Positions 10,990 to 23,184 of a DNA stretch of 64,000 nt are shown piece by piece. The position numbers and the translations under genes are program-made. The notes below the pieces were generated by a model. That model was given only the letters and a program-made list of their open reading frames with translations. It was not told the DNA's origin and did no database searches. Origin of the DNA: Mikania micrantha (Eukaryota; Streptophyta; Magnoliopsida; Asterales; Asteraceae). Positions within the stretch are counted from its first letter, which is position 1. Every line of letters begins with the position of its first letter. The DNA lies in assembly GCA_009363875.1 (NCBI GenBank), contig CM018692.1:93338137-93402136 (forward strand), written 5' to 3'.

Positions 10990-13900
10990 TGTCACACCCC
11001 GAGCCGGCGGGCCGGATCGAATGTCCCGTCGGGCGGAATGTTCTCGGGGCGCGATATCGTGTGATAATCGTAATGATCAGATTGTTTACATGGCACATGA
11101 TATATAATGAGAAATGCTAACATGACATATCATATATAATTACAAAGTTAAATTACAAGTTATGTTCATAATTTAACTAAGTAAATCTATCCAAAAAAAA
11201 CCATTGAGTTTTTATCTTGTAACTGTACAAGATATGCAAAAGATGATTCACTGTTTGTCATTCAAAAGTATGATCAACACACAAAATGAAGCTAGGTCTT
11301 CTAAAGTCCACTAGCTTAATCCTTGAATGCTGGTGACTAAACCTATTCGTCACCTGAGAAAACATGCATTTAAACAAAGTCAACACTAGGTTGGTGAGTT
11401 CATAAATTTGATAGTTGAAAACCTTGATTTATTCACATGCACATTCACAATGTTATTCTTGTTACTTGTATGATCATTGTTTCACCCGTTCACCGAATGG
11501 CCTCTCAACAGTTATATTTACAAGTAATATCTCGTCCTAGTAGTTATGCTTATATATAGGGCATATGTAGGGGAACCAAGCCCCAGCCAACATCCCACCA
11601 CATAACTACTAGAACTCCACACTATTTGCACTACAACTATCGATATCCATTTCCATATCACCTGTTCATCCCATTTGTTAATCACCTGTCTCATCGTATA
11701 GTCTCACATAGTCTCATATAACCTCTTATAGTCTCCTGTAGTTTTATCACATAGTCTCATATAGTTTTATCACATAGTCTCATATAGTCTCATCACATAG
11801 TCTCACATAGTCTCATCACATAGTCTCATATAGTCTCATCATATAGTCTCATATAGTCCCATGTAGTCTCATCACATAGTCTCATATAGTCTCATATAGT
11901 TTCATATAGCCTCATTTCATAGTCTCATATAGTCTCATATAGTTTCATATAGCCTCATTTCATAGTCTCATATAGTATCATATAGTCTCCTATAGTCTCA
12001 TATAGTCTCATGTAGTCTCATCACATAGTTTCATATTGCAGTCATAGTGTTATAAGATCAGTTCTTAATACACTTACATTACTCAGCAATTGGATGATAT
12101 CAGAACTTACGTTGTTGTAATATCATTCTAGGTATGGTATAATCATGAAACGTACACAATGTTAGGAACTCTGGTATTTAACATTTTCTTATTAGATCAT
12201 GTCCTATAATGCAATATTAGTATACAAGGGGGATGACATCTTGAAACTAGGTTTTCATGATGTCATCCTTGATATCATAAATAATAGTATCATATGTTGT
12301 ATCGGTGTTATGTATCCCTCTTGTGATTTTGACAATGTGTTATAAGAGTTTTTCCTATTACACTTGCTTAACTCTTGTGTTGAATGTTATTTAAAGATAA
12401 ATATTATCTTTGTAACATTCTTATGTTGCTTGTGATTGTTCCAATGTTTGTTCGTGTAAGAATGACTAAGTGTTGTGAGATATAATATTACAACTATGTT
12501 ATTCTAGTGTGTTGATGAATTATGAAATTATCTTATCATACTCATCTTAGTTTTCTCTGTCATATCATGATCACATAAGCACGCATACAATGATAAACGA
12601 TAATAAGTTAAACAATATTATCTAAATCATAGCATAAGCAATATGTTAAGCTAAAACTTTTAAACAAAAAATAGTAAGCATGTTTCTCAGCCCCGTGAGT
12701 TTAAAATCAGTTAAGATTAAAGAAAAGGGGCATATGAACTCACCTGGTATTGAAGTGGTTGACTAAGCTTAAACGAAGAAATGCACGCGCTCTTGTTTGG
12801 GCTTGAGTTTATTTTCACGATCATGTATTGATTTCACGTTGTATTTAACCTATAAGTATTGATTGCAATGGATTTGTGTGTGTGTATGTGTGTTAGCCCT
12901 GTGTTGGCTAACATTCGTGAGTCGCGGTCATCATTCGGCCCCATTTAATTGTTAAGGATTTTGTTATCACATGACTATCATGTATCGGCTTATTACACTT
13001 CGTTGTCAACTTTTCGTTCCACTTGAATTATCATTGTGACAAAAAGAGTTTTAAGTGTAGAACTTAAGTTACATATTAATTATTCTTTGTGTCTTGTGAT
13101 ATAACCTTGCATCATGATTGTTTTGTTTCTATCCATCCTTAAATCATTTGTTGTCATCTTCTAAACTCATGATTTCAATTTTTAGGAAACAAATTCAACC
13201 TTACCACCTTTGTAGTAAACTAAGAAAGTTTCATATATGTTGTCAATAATAGTTGTTTTTAATGTGTTTGATTACAAACCATTCATGTAGGTTGAATGTG
13301 ATAATGTTGGGCCTAACCACAAAATCCTTGGGCCGAATGAGTTATAGATTTGGGCCGGCTGGAGGATCATGGGCCGAATTAAATTCATTGGGCCAAAGGT
13401 TTTCTGTTGGGTATAGGCATTTGTCATTGGACCGAATTGTACAAGGGTTTGGGCCTATTGAGCCAACATGGGTCGAATCCAATGTTTGTGGCTAGACCGA
13501 TTGGGGTTGGCTTGGGCTCACACGACATGTGAGTGGGCAAACATATTGGACCAGTTGGCCGCCACTGGGTGGATTACATGGAACTGGGCCGAAGTGGTTA
13601 AACTGAGCTTTGGGTGTCTAGGCCAACAGGTTATAAGATGGTCGGCTGATTAGGGTGAGCTCTTAGTGCATTCCAGCGAACCTATTTGGTTCATGAAGCT
13701 AAAGTTCATGTCATGTAGCATGAAGGTTCGTTCAAGTCCGTGATGCGGCTGTTAAGACTGGAAAATGGTTTGGCCAAAGAAATCAGATAGGTTCGGTGCC
13801 AGGTAAGGTTCGTGGTATCTGGAATCACAGGGTTCGGCCAAGGATCTTGCTGGGGTTCGCCGGCTCACAGGTTCGCGACTTCTGGAGGGGTTCGGCAATG

Positions 13901-14224
13901 TATAGGTTTGCCAAGAAAAAGGAGTTCGGCGCTGGAGGTTCGGTGGTGGTCGATGGTTCGTTGCATGGAGGAGGTTCAGCCAAGAGTTCCAAACAGGTAC
14001 GGCCACTCCCAACTGTTGAGGGTTCGGCTGGAATAGCCCCTCACCCCACGCGAACCTGCGATATACATCACCATCTCTATAGCCTTGACCTGTTGTGAAG
14101 TTGTTTTCCGGTTCAGTGTTATGCGAATAGGGTTCTTGAGGGCATTGGGTGTGTGCACAAGGGTCCTAACCGGTTAAGGGTGTGGCTTGAACATACTAGG
14201 GTTCAAGAATATTCAAATGACACA
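10990..14224 (-). mobile_element. LTR of the minus-strand gag-remnant element
   Basis: It begins TGTCACACCCCGAGCC right after the primer-binding site. The far end is tentatively the ACACA near 14224, which on the minus strand gives TGTGTCATTTG. It shares the LTR phrase CTGAGAAAACATG followed by CAACAC..AGGTTGGTG with the LTRs at 31534 and 49903, and has a splice-donor-like CAGGTGAGTT on the minus strand (12737-12746). No target duplication can be tested because the left part of the element is lost. Open frames at 13253-14098 are GGCC- and GGTTCG-rich and look non-genic. Confidence 0.5.
11690..12030. repeat. Degenerate minisatellite, unit about ATAGTCTCAT
   Basis: More than 25 imperfect copies of a 10-bp word (ATAGTCTCAT), sometimes with a CACAT insertion, lie in tandem inside the LTR. 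No coding potential is apparent. Confidence 0.9.
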
Positions 14225-14332
14225 ACTAACCCTAGACTTATAACCCTTTACATATTACAATTTTTTATAAAACATCTTCAAAAAATATATGATATGCTAT
14301 TTAAAATAAATAATTTTAAAATTTATTTATTT

Positions 14333-14363
14333 AACATGTGTAATACACATGTTTTTAAGCTAG
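14333..14363 (+). mobile_element. Helitron-like 3' terminus (5' end not found)
   Basis: A 19-base palindrome (ACATGTG TAATA CACATGT) is followed 8 bases later by CTAG and then T. This is the layout of a plant Helitron 3' end (hairpin, CTRR, T). It closely resembles the termini at 24511-24540 and 24776-24809. I could not find the matching 5' TC end, so the element's extent is unknown. Confidence 0.45.
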
Positions 14364-15528
14364 TATACATATAAATATTGGATGGAGTGCATGAATCTTT
14401 AATAAGATTTAATTTCAAATAAATGAACAACTCAAACATTAAATTAACCGATAGACTCATATCGTTAAATTCCTTGCATGGATATTTCTCCTCATATGGT
14501 TTATTTGATTATTTATTCGTTTTATATTAGTTGCATTAGTTATTTGTTTAGTTATTCCATTCCAACATTCGGTATGTTGTTTTATGTTCTAGAAAATTAT
14601 AGTTGTACTACTTTTGCCTAATTTACCTCCATTAAAACCATTATCTTTTTGTCACTGCTACAACTGTTACCCTTTGCCATCTCCATAACCATTTAAAAAA
14701 CTTTAACTACAAGTCCACATATTTAAAATCGTGTAACCCGACTCAAGCACGATTAGTTTAGCTCATCTACTATACATAAACTTGTCAATATGGTGTTTGT
14801 AGGTGGATGCAAGTTGTAACCATGTTAATAAGATTGGGTTATTGTTATAAATGGGTTAAATAAGTCAAAAATAAGTTACAAGTCTAACCAGCAAGGCCAG
14901 CTTAACCGATTTTGAGAACCAAGCAAATTAAAATGTTTTGGTGTCCTCTTTTATCCATCATTATTTTATTTTATTTTGTGCTTGTGTGAATGTGAAAGTT
15001 AATTAATCAAAGCCTATTATATGAATTATTTTAAGTTAATATAAATTAGAGGTCATAGGATTTGGAATCCTAAGTCATTGATTAGGTAGTTTGACCCGTT
15101 GAAACGAACCTACCAACCTGCATAATCAAAAGTGTTACTCATCAACCTAAATACAACACATAATGTATGTTAATATTATAAACCTAAACACCACCCATTT
15201 ATTTGCAATCTAAAAGCTAATTGTTTCGTGTCTTATTTCCTTTGTGACGAAAATTATCACCCAGAGGTATAGAGTTTAGAAAGAGTATATTTCAAGACGT
15301 CATGTACCATTAAACATTATACAAAACCTATAAATTCGATCCCTTTCACCTCTAACAAAACGATGTCGTCAAGTCCGACATTGACAAACGTCACACATTA
15401 CTCCATAAATAATCCATATTGATTAGCGTTATTTATTACACATATTTATAAGCATATAAAAAAATTTATCTAAAAAATAACACAATTAAATAATCAAACG
15501 AACTAATTTTAACTACATCCTTCTGTAG
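14364..15528. other. AT-rich intergenic stretch downstream of the RBOH gene
   Basis: No gene, LTR end or repeat structure could be assigned. Short frames are random. It lies 3' of the RBOH gene and separates it from the gypsy pile on the left. Confidence 0.5.
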
Positions 15529-15921
15529 AATTAGAATGAGAAATTATACCCAATCATCGTAACTCCTATTGGGCTGGCCGTATATACCGTTGCACCCGTT
15601 AAGTCGTTCACGTCACGAGTTATTGGGCCCGTAATGGATCATACACAGGCTACATCTTACAAATTCAACAACTAAATAATTTTATTTAATATATAATTTT
15701 TTTTAAGTTAGAAGTTTTCTTTGTAATTAGAATGAGAAATTATACCCAATCATCGTAACTCCTATTGGGCTGGCCGTATATACCGTTGCACCCGTTAAGT
15801 CGTTCACGTCACGAGTTATTGGGCCCGTAATGGATCATACACAGGCTACATCTTACAAATTCAACAACTAAATAATTTTATCTAATATATATATTTTTTT
15901 TAAGTTAGAAGTTTTCTTTGT
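15529..15921. repeat. 196-bp tandem duplication at the RBOH 3' end
   Basis: Copy 1 (15529-15724) and copy 2 (15725-15921) are nearly identical; I see only a few differences, all in the AT-rich stretch before TTAGAAG. The right edge of each copy holds the last codons and stop of the RBOH gene on the minus strand (GAA-AAC-TTC-TAA). The duplication therefore copied the gene's C-terminal codons plus 3' flank. Copy 2 is attached to the gene; copy 1 lies in the 3' UTR or beyond. Confidence 0.95.
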
Positions 15922-18900
15922 GAAAGTCAAATTTGGTGTCCGTCTTGTGGGAAAAGTCCAAAGCAAGCTGTTTCAACTCTTTGACTGGCGCTGGTGCTCC
16001 ACAATAAAATACCCCTGCAGGTTTTACAACTTTCATGTTAGAAATGGTTCAAAACGGGTCTTTGATCAACTGAAGTTTAATATGATACGACTCGAAATGA
16101 AATTAAACGGGTTTGATTAGGGGTAATGGGTTCCGTTCATAACTGGTAGACCCGTTAGTCACATGATTAAAACATGTAAAATTAAGGAAATGTGCGTAAC
16201 CAGACATAACTTCTAAGGGGTTGTTTGGTAGCATTTGAATAATAATTAAAAAAACTCACCTATACGTTGACCAGCATGAGTGAGAGCAATACGCTTATAA
16301 ACACTTCTCCAATTGGGCTTTGCAAAGTGAGACTTGACCCGAGTACCCGAAACCACATCAACACCATTTTTGGCATGATTTAGTGACTGAAGCATAGTGA
16401 TCAAAGCAGATCTAGCATCACCTTCTTCATAAACACTTGTGCAATAATTATGCATCTCGATCACACCATTGTGATCGGTTTCCGCTACCTCGTTCATGAC
16501 CCCTTTAAACCACTCGAACGACCCTTGTTCTCGTGTGACCCAATAGAAGTAAGCCCTGGTTGTCTTGAAGTTGCTGGCAGCATTCTTTTTTGATGGTGGT
16601 GATGCTGGTGGCAATGCACTGTTGTTGCCACTTTCCAAAGCTTCTTCTTCCTCTTGTTTGGCTTTCATGTTATTCACAATGTCTTTAACAATGCTGATCA
16701 TAGGGGTTGCACCGATTCCTAGCCCGACTAACAACACTACATCATACTTCTTGTAGTCTTGTGCTGGAGCACCGTATGGCCCATCGATCAAAACTTTCGG
16801 GAAACTGTGGATAAAGTTGATTCAAAAAAGTTAGGAATCGAATCGGGTCATTGCGGATTATCATTATTGATGTTTTAAGAACAAGAAGTTGTATTTATAA
16901 GAATGCGTACTTTGGGTTTTCTCCTTGATAATCAGCTCTTAGGAGTCCACTTTTGCCGTTAGCCGATGGTTGACATGCCTACACAATACCACAATCGGGT
17001 TAACCAAAAGAAAACGAGTTAGTTCTATTACCAAGTGGATCATCAACCTTGATCCTAAACGGGCCACAACCAACCAACGATAATCCTTGTTGTACCTTAG
17101 CGAAGACGGTTTTTAGTTGCTGAGTCCAGTCACCGAGGGTTCGGATATGCACACTCAAATAGTCATCTTTAGGTGCTGAAGTTATCGAAAACGGGTGCCT
17201 GAACCATAAATAAGTTAGTTCAAACAACGTTTTTACTCGCAAAATCGAGCGTTTTTAACCTTTTTCTACAAACGAGACTCACCATTCGAATGGAGAAACT
17301 GCCTTGCAGTTCACAAACATGTACTGCCCACTTTTGTATCGGAAGCCATGAGGCCGCGACATGTGAAGTGTCAACACGTTTCCGGCGTAAACAGCCACCT
17401 TCAAAACGCGAAACTAGATCGTTAAAAAAACTTGGACAAAAAGTGTTTCGGGTTAACCCAACCAGTAACTTAACATGCGAAGCTCTTTATTTTCATCATC
17501 TTACCTTTAGTATCTTGACGGGCTTGACACTTGATCTTAATGCCCGGATTAACCTCTCACACGCATAAAGCATAATTGGGATCGCCAAGTACATCCAGGT
17601 CTGTCAATAAAAAAGAAAAAAAAATCAGTTCGATTAGCCCGAAAATCATCATACGACATGTTTGTTTATCGTTTGTACTCACCGTCTTCTTGTACCATTC
17701 TTTCGTGAGGTAAATTTTGATGCTGTGAACTATGAGCATCGTGTAAACAATAACGAACAGGTGATGGGAGTACCAAAAGGCGTTAAAGCCCGTAAGTTTC
17801 TTTAGCGGCTTCGGGAGGTTGAGTCTACCGCGCCTTAGCCACGGGGTCGCTAAAGTAAACGCTATAGCCATTAGAACCACCATTATGATCCCTGTATACC
17901 CTACGGCCTCCTTCACAAAATGCCAATAACTATCAGGCTGTTCCCCAAAATACTGAACCATTGGTTCATATTCCTCTACGGTTGCACTAAGCAACCGAGG
18001 GAAATCACACGCTAAATGTGAGATTGCGTGCAACCCGACTCCAATTGTGATCCCAAGAGCAATCACTTTGTGAAAATTGAGATTATCATCAAACGGGACC
18101 ACGACCCCAAGTTTAGTCTTGTTCCTAAGCCATGTGATCGTGTTTCGACACACAGGTAACAAGATCAGAGCCATATTTAGCTTGAGTGTCTCAGCCGCGC
18201 CTTTAGCTAGACAAACACAATGGCCCATTACATCAAACGCGGCCCGGTTTTTGTACTGAATGTATTTCCATGTAAACAAACCAGCCATCGCCCCGATCCA
18301 AAGCACGATCACCCAAATTCTCTGCCAGTTATCTTGTAAAAAATACTTAAATCCATCAAACCCGCGATGTATAATGTTCCTATTGTTCGTGTTTCTGAGC
18401 TTTTGGCTTAGCATTACGCTCAAGTTTTTGCTTTCGCCTCGCACGGATTGTGTCGTCGGGGCTTGCAGTAAAAGGGTCTCCAAGTTCTCGATCTGGTTTT
18501 CAGGATGTGAATCGTATCGTTAGTAGTTTTTTTGATGTGTTAACGTGTTATATGATCATATATATCAAATGTTGTTGCGTTAAAATAAATAAATAATAAT
18601 AATGTGTACCATGATGAAACCAAGATTATCGGGGTCCAATTCTTCCATGATCAAAGCTGCGTATTCGTCTGCTTGTTTTTGTATGTTCGATAACTTATTT
18701 GCAGAAGCACTCAAACTTATTATCTATAAGATATAAACGTGTTACACAAAAATATATTATTTTAATTATGTAACGGTAATTTTTAAAAATATATATTATG
18801 TTTTAAATTCTTATAATTTTTTTTTTCATAAAATGAAAGAAGTTCATACCTCCCGAACTTCTTCTTCGCTGATCCGGCCATCGGCATCTTTATCAACCCT

Positions 18901-19791
18901 AAATTTGTGTTATTGAATCAGTATAAGCTTCTCATATGATCAAGGACAAAATTCAAATAATTTTACTGAATTTATTAATAAATATTATAAATCCTTACAT
19001 GTCAAAGAAAGTTTGAAGCCTTGAATCAAAACTTTGATCAGCAATTTGGTCCCAGAAGTCTTTCAATTGAGCTTTGTTGATCACGTCGCCGGTGATATTC
19101 CGTCGCCGGCTAAGTGCATCAAAAAGTTCTCCGGCGAATTCTTTTGAATCTTTGTTCATCCCTACCCAAATTTAAATATATATAAATAAGATATATAAAA
19201 AAAAATGGTTTTGGGCCTGGGTCTTAATGGTGGTGTGATCTTACCGATGCATTCTCCGAAACGTGCGCGGGGAAGTAAGCCTGCGGTACCGGCGGTGAGA
19301 TCATCAAACCGCTTCTCCAAGGCGGCCCACGCCGCTGCACCGTCGGTTTTACTGATGAACTTGAGCCCTTTAAGAGCATGAGTCGCGGCGGACTTACTCC
19401 GGTCATACCGACCGGCGGGCGGCCGTCGGGAATATGACGTCAGCTTTTTAAGCTCTTCCGACACCTGTCGGATTCTGGATGACGCATTTCGCACAACCGC
19501 CGCTCCCAGGGAAGTCTTCTTCTCCAACCCTTTAGCCAATAAACTCAGCTCTGGATCCTCCACGTTGGCACCACCCGCGGTCTTCACACTGTGAACCGCC
19601 ACCGTGTCGTCACCAACGTCCAACGTAATCTCGACGTAATCATCGTCGTTCCTTGACCTCACACTTCCACCGGCGCTGCTGCTACTACCGTCGTCTGGAG
19701 TAATGTTAAATCTTGCACTTTTGTGGGTACTTCTTTTATTATTGATCGGCCCACTGAAGGATTTTCTGTCATCAGTACCCATTCTCTGCAT
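15905..19791 (-). CDS. RBOHD: Respiratory burst oxidase homolog (plant NADPH oxidase), 11 exons
   Basis: This plasma-membrane enzyme passes electrons from cytosolic NADPH through FAD and two haems to make apoplastic superoxide for defence and signalling. Exons on the minus strand: 19791-19245, 19161-18999, 18898-18850, 18723-18610, 18492-17683, 17600-17505, 17398-17283, 17198-17096, 16978-16911, 16804-16260, 16014-15905. All introns are GT-AG and the exons sum to 2721 bases, 906 residues, close to the family's usual 850-950. An in-frame TAA directly precedes the ATG; a second Met at codon 4 is possible. Domains: disordered basic N-terminus, EF-hand region with DKDADGRISEEE (about 238-250), six-helix haem core (about 300-560), FAD site HPFSITSAP (about 632), NADPH sites DGPYGAP and VGLGIGATPM (about 695-722), and the conserved C-terminus ending HKENF. 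The N-terminus (SFSGPI, YVEITLDV) looks closest to the RBOHD group; the subgroup is less certain than the family. Confidence 0.95.
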
Positions 19792-19986
19792 TTAATCAAA
19801 TCTAAACGAAATGTTTTTGAATCTTGATGTATGATTCTGGGAAAAATGATGAACACCCAGTGAATAATAAGACGATATGATGTTTGATTTCCTCTGAATT
19901 TGCAAGATTTTGATGCTCAAAACCCTTTGAGTATTGGAAGAATAAATAAAGAAGATGTGTGTGTGAATTTTGGGGTTTGTAGGATG

Positions 19987-19995
19987 AATATATAG
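19987..19995 (-). promoter_or_regulatory. Candidate TATA box of the RBOH gene
   Basis: The minus strand reads GCTATATATTC, about 200 bases upstream of the RBOH start codon. A CT-rich tract on the transcribed strand (20050-20070) and a long poly-T on the plus strand (20079-20100) lie further upstream. This is the best TATA-like match in the region; no experimental start is known. Confidence 0.5.
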
Positions 19996-20229
19996 CAGTG
20001 GTTTTCGAAGGTTTGTTTAACTCAGTAAGAAGGCTCCGAGTTAAGTTCGTGTGTGTGAGAGAGAGACTGAGTCAGCGTTTTTTTTTTTTTTTTTTTTTTT
20101 GAACAATTAATTTTAGTCAACTTGTTTTCTATTACGCCTTAATGACACTCATTGAGGCCTTATTAATCATGCTTAACGGTCATTAACAATGTAGGTTACT
20201 ATCTAATTATAAGGTTATGTTAAATTAAA

Positions 20230-20750
20230 TATACTTTTTGTCTTTTTTTAAGAATAATTATTAATTATTATATCTATAAAATCAAAATTGAGAGGAAAAA
20301 TTCAAAATTTTAGATGAATAAGTTGTTAAAACGTAATTTGGTGAGGACCATTTTCTCCTCACATTTTTTAAACGTTCATAACTTTTACATACGATATTAT
20401 TTTTGTTAAATATATTATAAAAACGAACATTTTTTTATATGTTTTAAATGAATGTATTGTTTCTATAAAAAATAAAAAATTTTCAGTTCATTATGTCTAA
20501 TTATCTTAATTGTGTCTTTTTAAATGTTTGTGTATAATTATCTTTTTGTGTTTTTCTTATAAATAATTGTGTTTTTTTACAGGTCATTTCATTTATACTT
20601 GTCATTAGGTATTTCGTAACATCACTGTATCTTAAATTGTTCAGGAAAACATAATATTGAGTATGAAGCACAAAGGACACAATGACATGTATAAAAAACA
20701 CAATGTCTACAGTCTGCAATAAGAAGAGTGTTTGTTTTTTTAACGTCTGT
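20230..20750. mobile_element. Truncated copy of the foldback element family seen at 25298
   Basis: The stretch around CTCCTCACATTTTTTAAACGTTCATAACTTTTA (20353 on) matches the reverse complement of the right arm of the 25298-26365 element, including flanking sequence outwards to about 20230. It continues into the same TGTGTCTTTT-rich interior. The second arm is missing. It lies about 150 bases upstream of the RBOH promoter. Confidence 0.6.
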
Positions 20751-20761
20751 TAACTGTTAAA

Positions 20762-20940
20762 ATAAATTGGTGGTGGTGTACGAACGGTGTTTGTGGCGGT
20801 GGCCGACGGTGATGGCAGTGGTGGCCAATGGTGGTGGGGGGTGACCAATGGTGGTGGTGGCGGTTGGGGCCGGTGGTGAACGGTGGTGGCTGCCGGTGGT
20901 GGTGGTGTCTGACGGTGGTGGATGATTTCTGCAGACCTTA
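20762..20940. repeat. GGT/GGTGGC-rich degenerate trinucleotide repeat
   Basis: GGTGGTGG- and GGTGGCGG-like words repeat with GAC and AAT interruptions. On the minus strand this gives a Pro/Thr/His-rich frame of 69 codons, which I regard as a repeat artefact. Confidence 0.7.
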
Positions 20941-21520
20941 AAAGATCGTAGGAGTGGTTGAATCACATCTAGTCATCTACACCAAGAAGAGCACACTGAG
21001 ACGTTTTTTAATGAAACATTTTCGATAAAACAAATATTTTAGAGATGCCAACGTCTGCACGTAGTTTGCGCAACGCAAACAAAATAGGATGCGCATATAT
21101 TTAAAAACAAAAAAAAAAAACAAAAAGCACCTATCTAAGTTTGACCTCTTCTGTAGGAGAAATTAAACGGTTATTCAACCATCTAGAAATCGGGTCTATC
21201 TTAGAAAGAAAGGTGAAGTAAACCTAGTAGAAAACTTCAAACCCAACATATCTTAAATTAAAATTTAAAATGTTGAAAGATGGTTTTCTCTTAATTAAAT
21301 AAAAGATGACGAATTTAAATTTTAACAAAAAAACAAATTAGTTTGAAAACAATATAGGAGTAAAAATTGAATAAGTTTACGGTTGAAAAAAAAACAGATT
21401 ATAATAAGTTCAACACTAGCCTCTTGCGTAAAGTTTGTTTCCAAATAGTACGTGTGAAAAATTCACGAGGCTTGCTTTTTTTAACACAAGATGGTTTCGT
21501 CGTACTATCTTAAGTTATTC
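20941..21520. other. Unassigned AT-rich intergenic DNA
   Basis: No coding frame or recognisable element boundary was found between the GGT-rich repeat and the target duplication at 21521. Confidence 0.4.
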
Positions 21521-21676
21521 TGGTGGTTGGCAATGACGGACCTAGAAATCTTTTTTATTGGGGTCGGAATTTTTATTGTATAATTATTTATCGTTAATTT
21601 TTTTTGGACAAATTCGAATAGGGTTGGCTCGGATCATAAAAAAAATGATAAAACTAAATTAAGTTACAGATACATA

Positions 21677-22579
21677 GGGGCTGTTTGTTTTTTGAAAAAA
21701 CGTCTGCGAAGGTCTGCGAAACCTCTTATGTCTGCACCTCGCAGACCAAGGAAAGATGTAGGGTGTTTGTTTTCTCGCAGACATTTCATTAAAAAACGTC
21801 TGCGAGACCTCTTCTTGGAGAAGAGGTGGACCATCCACTTCTTACCTCTTCAAACCTCTTCAAACCATTTTTTTTCTTCCCATCGGCGCACACAAGGGAT
21901 GATCACCGTCGCCGCCCTCCTCCACCGATCTCCGCCGCCGCCGCCCTCCTCCACCGCCCTAGTCGCGGCCTCCTCCTCCACCGTCGCGGTTCTTCCCATC
22001 GGCAAACCCTAGTCGCGAACCCTGGTTCAGCCGAAACCCTAGTCGCGAACCCTTGTTCGATCGAAACCTGCGACGACCGTCCTCCTCCACCGTCGCGGTT
22101 CTTCCCATCGGTGAACCCTAGTCGCGAACCCTTGTTCGATCGAAACCTGCGACGACCGTCCTCCTCCACCGTCGCGGTTCTTCCCATCGGTGAACCCTAG
22201 TCGCGAACCCTGGTTCGATCGAAACCCTAGAACGATCCAAACCCTAGTCGCGGTCTCCTCCTCCACTGCCTCTGGTTCCTTCGATCGAAGACAGGGGTTT
22301 GAACATGACAGTGGTGGACGGTGGTGGCTCAACGGTAGGTGGAGGAGGACTGTCGGAGATGAAGACAGTGGTGGGCGGTGGTGGCTCAATGGTCGACGGT
22401 GGGGATGAATACAGTGGGGTTGGGGATGGTGGGTTGGGAAGAGTTTGAAGAGGTTGTGAAAAACAAACACCCTCAAAAGCTCTTCTTGCAGGGGTTTGGT
22501 CCACCTCTTCTACAAAAGATGTTTGCAGACGTGGTCCGCAGACTGCAGATGTTTTACCTCTTAAAAAACAAACACCACC
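21677..22579. mobile_element. Nested MITE-like element carrying GC-rich, gene-like sequence
   Basis: The ends are inverted: left GGGGCTGTTTGTTTTTTG, right (reversed) GGTGGTGTTTGTTTTTTAAG. Subterminal CTGCGAGAC / GTCTGCAGA words continue the symmetry inwards (CTTGGAGAAGAGGTGGACC against GGTCCACCTCTTC). ATA flanks both sides, a possible 3-bp target duplication as in PIF/Harbinger; hAT cannot be excluded. The centre (21890-22430) is GC-rich and open in several frames on both strands, unlike the AT-rich surroundings, which suggests captured host sequence. I cannot name a source gene. Confidence 0.6.
21976..22221. repeat. 79-bp tandem repeat inside the nested element
   Basis: Two near-identical 79-bp units start at 22064 and 22143 (AAACCTGCGACGACCGTCC...). 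Partial diverged copies lie before (about 21976) and after (to about 22221). Because 79 is not a multiple of three, the repeat changes frame at each unit, so the overlapping open frames are unlikely to be a repeated protein. Confidence 0.85.
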
Positions 22580-23184
22580 ATAATAAAACCACATCAAATA
22601 ATCATTTTATTTTATTAAGATGATATTGATAAAATTTATTTTCTTTCGACATGATTCGAAAGAATACTATTTTTAGTCACAAATCAACTAAAATTTTCAT
22701 CATGCAAATGAGTTTCAACTTTTGAGATTTTATAATAATCACTCAATCTATAAATTATGGTTGTTTTGATGTGAAGGACTTGCTCTAGTCTATTTTTTAG
22801 GAGGGATCCGAATGTTATTTCTGAACATCAAATTCAATCACTCAATAAACAAATTGGGTCTTATTAATTTTTTAAAGTAAAATATGACTAATAAGACATT
22901 GAGTTAAATTACTAATTACCAACTTAGTTTAATCAAAAGTAATGCATATTAAGTTATTTGAGTGTTATTTTATTATTTTTGGCTTTAAAATGATTTTAAA
23001 TTGGTTTCATCTGGTTTGTCAAATTTTCATGGAGGTCGGGGACAAAATTTATTGGGGGTCGGTCGAGATCATATCATATATACAACATTAAAAATCAAAA
23101 GTTCATGGGGTCGGTCGACCCCCATACCAAGTTATTAGGTACGCCCATGGTGGTTGGTAACTAAGATTGATTCCTCGATTTTCG

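Larger units (their letters stand above)
21521..23157. mobile_element. Non-autonomous DNA transposon with 10-bp target duplications
   Basis: The 10-mer TGGTGGTTGG occurs at 21521-21530 and exactly again at 23148-23157. Between them is a 1617-bp element with weakly matching ends (left CAATGACGGACCTAG; right, reversed, TGGGCGTACCTAATA). Long target duplications of 9-11 bp are typical of Mutator-like elements, but the inverted ends are poor, so the superfamily is uncertain. A second element (21677-22579) is nested inside. There is no transposase. Confidence 0.6.

Noticed and set aside
11690..12030. Regularly repeated short words considered as a CRISPR-like array
   Set aside because: Eukaryotic LTR minisatellite with 10-bp degenerate units and no unique spacers.
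13253..14098. Overlapping frames of 60-100 residues in GGCC/GGTTCG-rich DNA
   Set aside because: Located in the far part of an LTR, open on both strands, with no family signature.
22039..22476. Overlapping Pro/Arg/Ser-rich frames of 94-145 residues on both strands
   Set aside because: GC-rich DNA with a 79-bp repeat opens frames on both strands at once; no codon structure or domain is recognisable.
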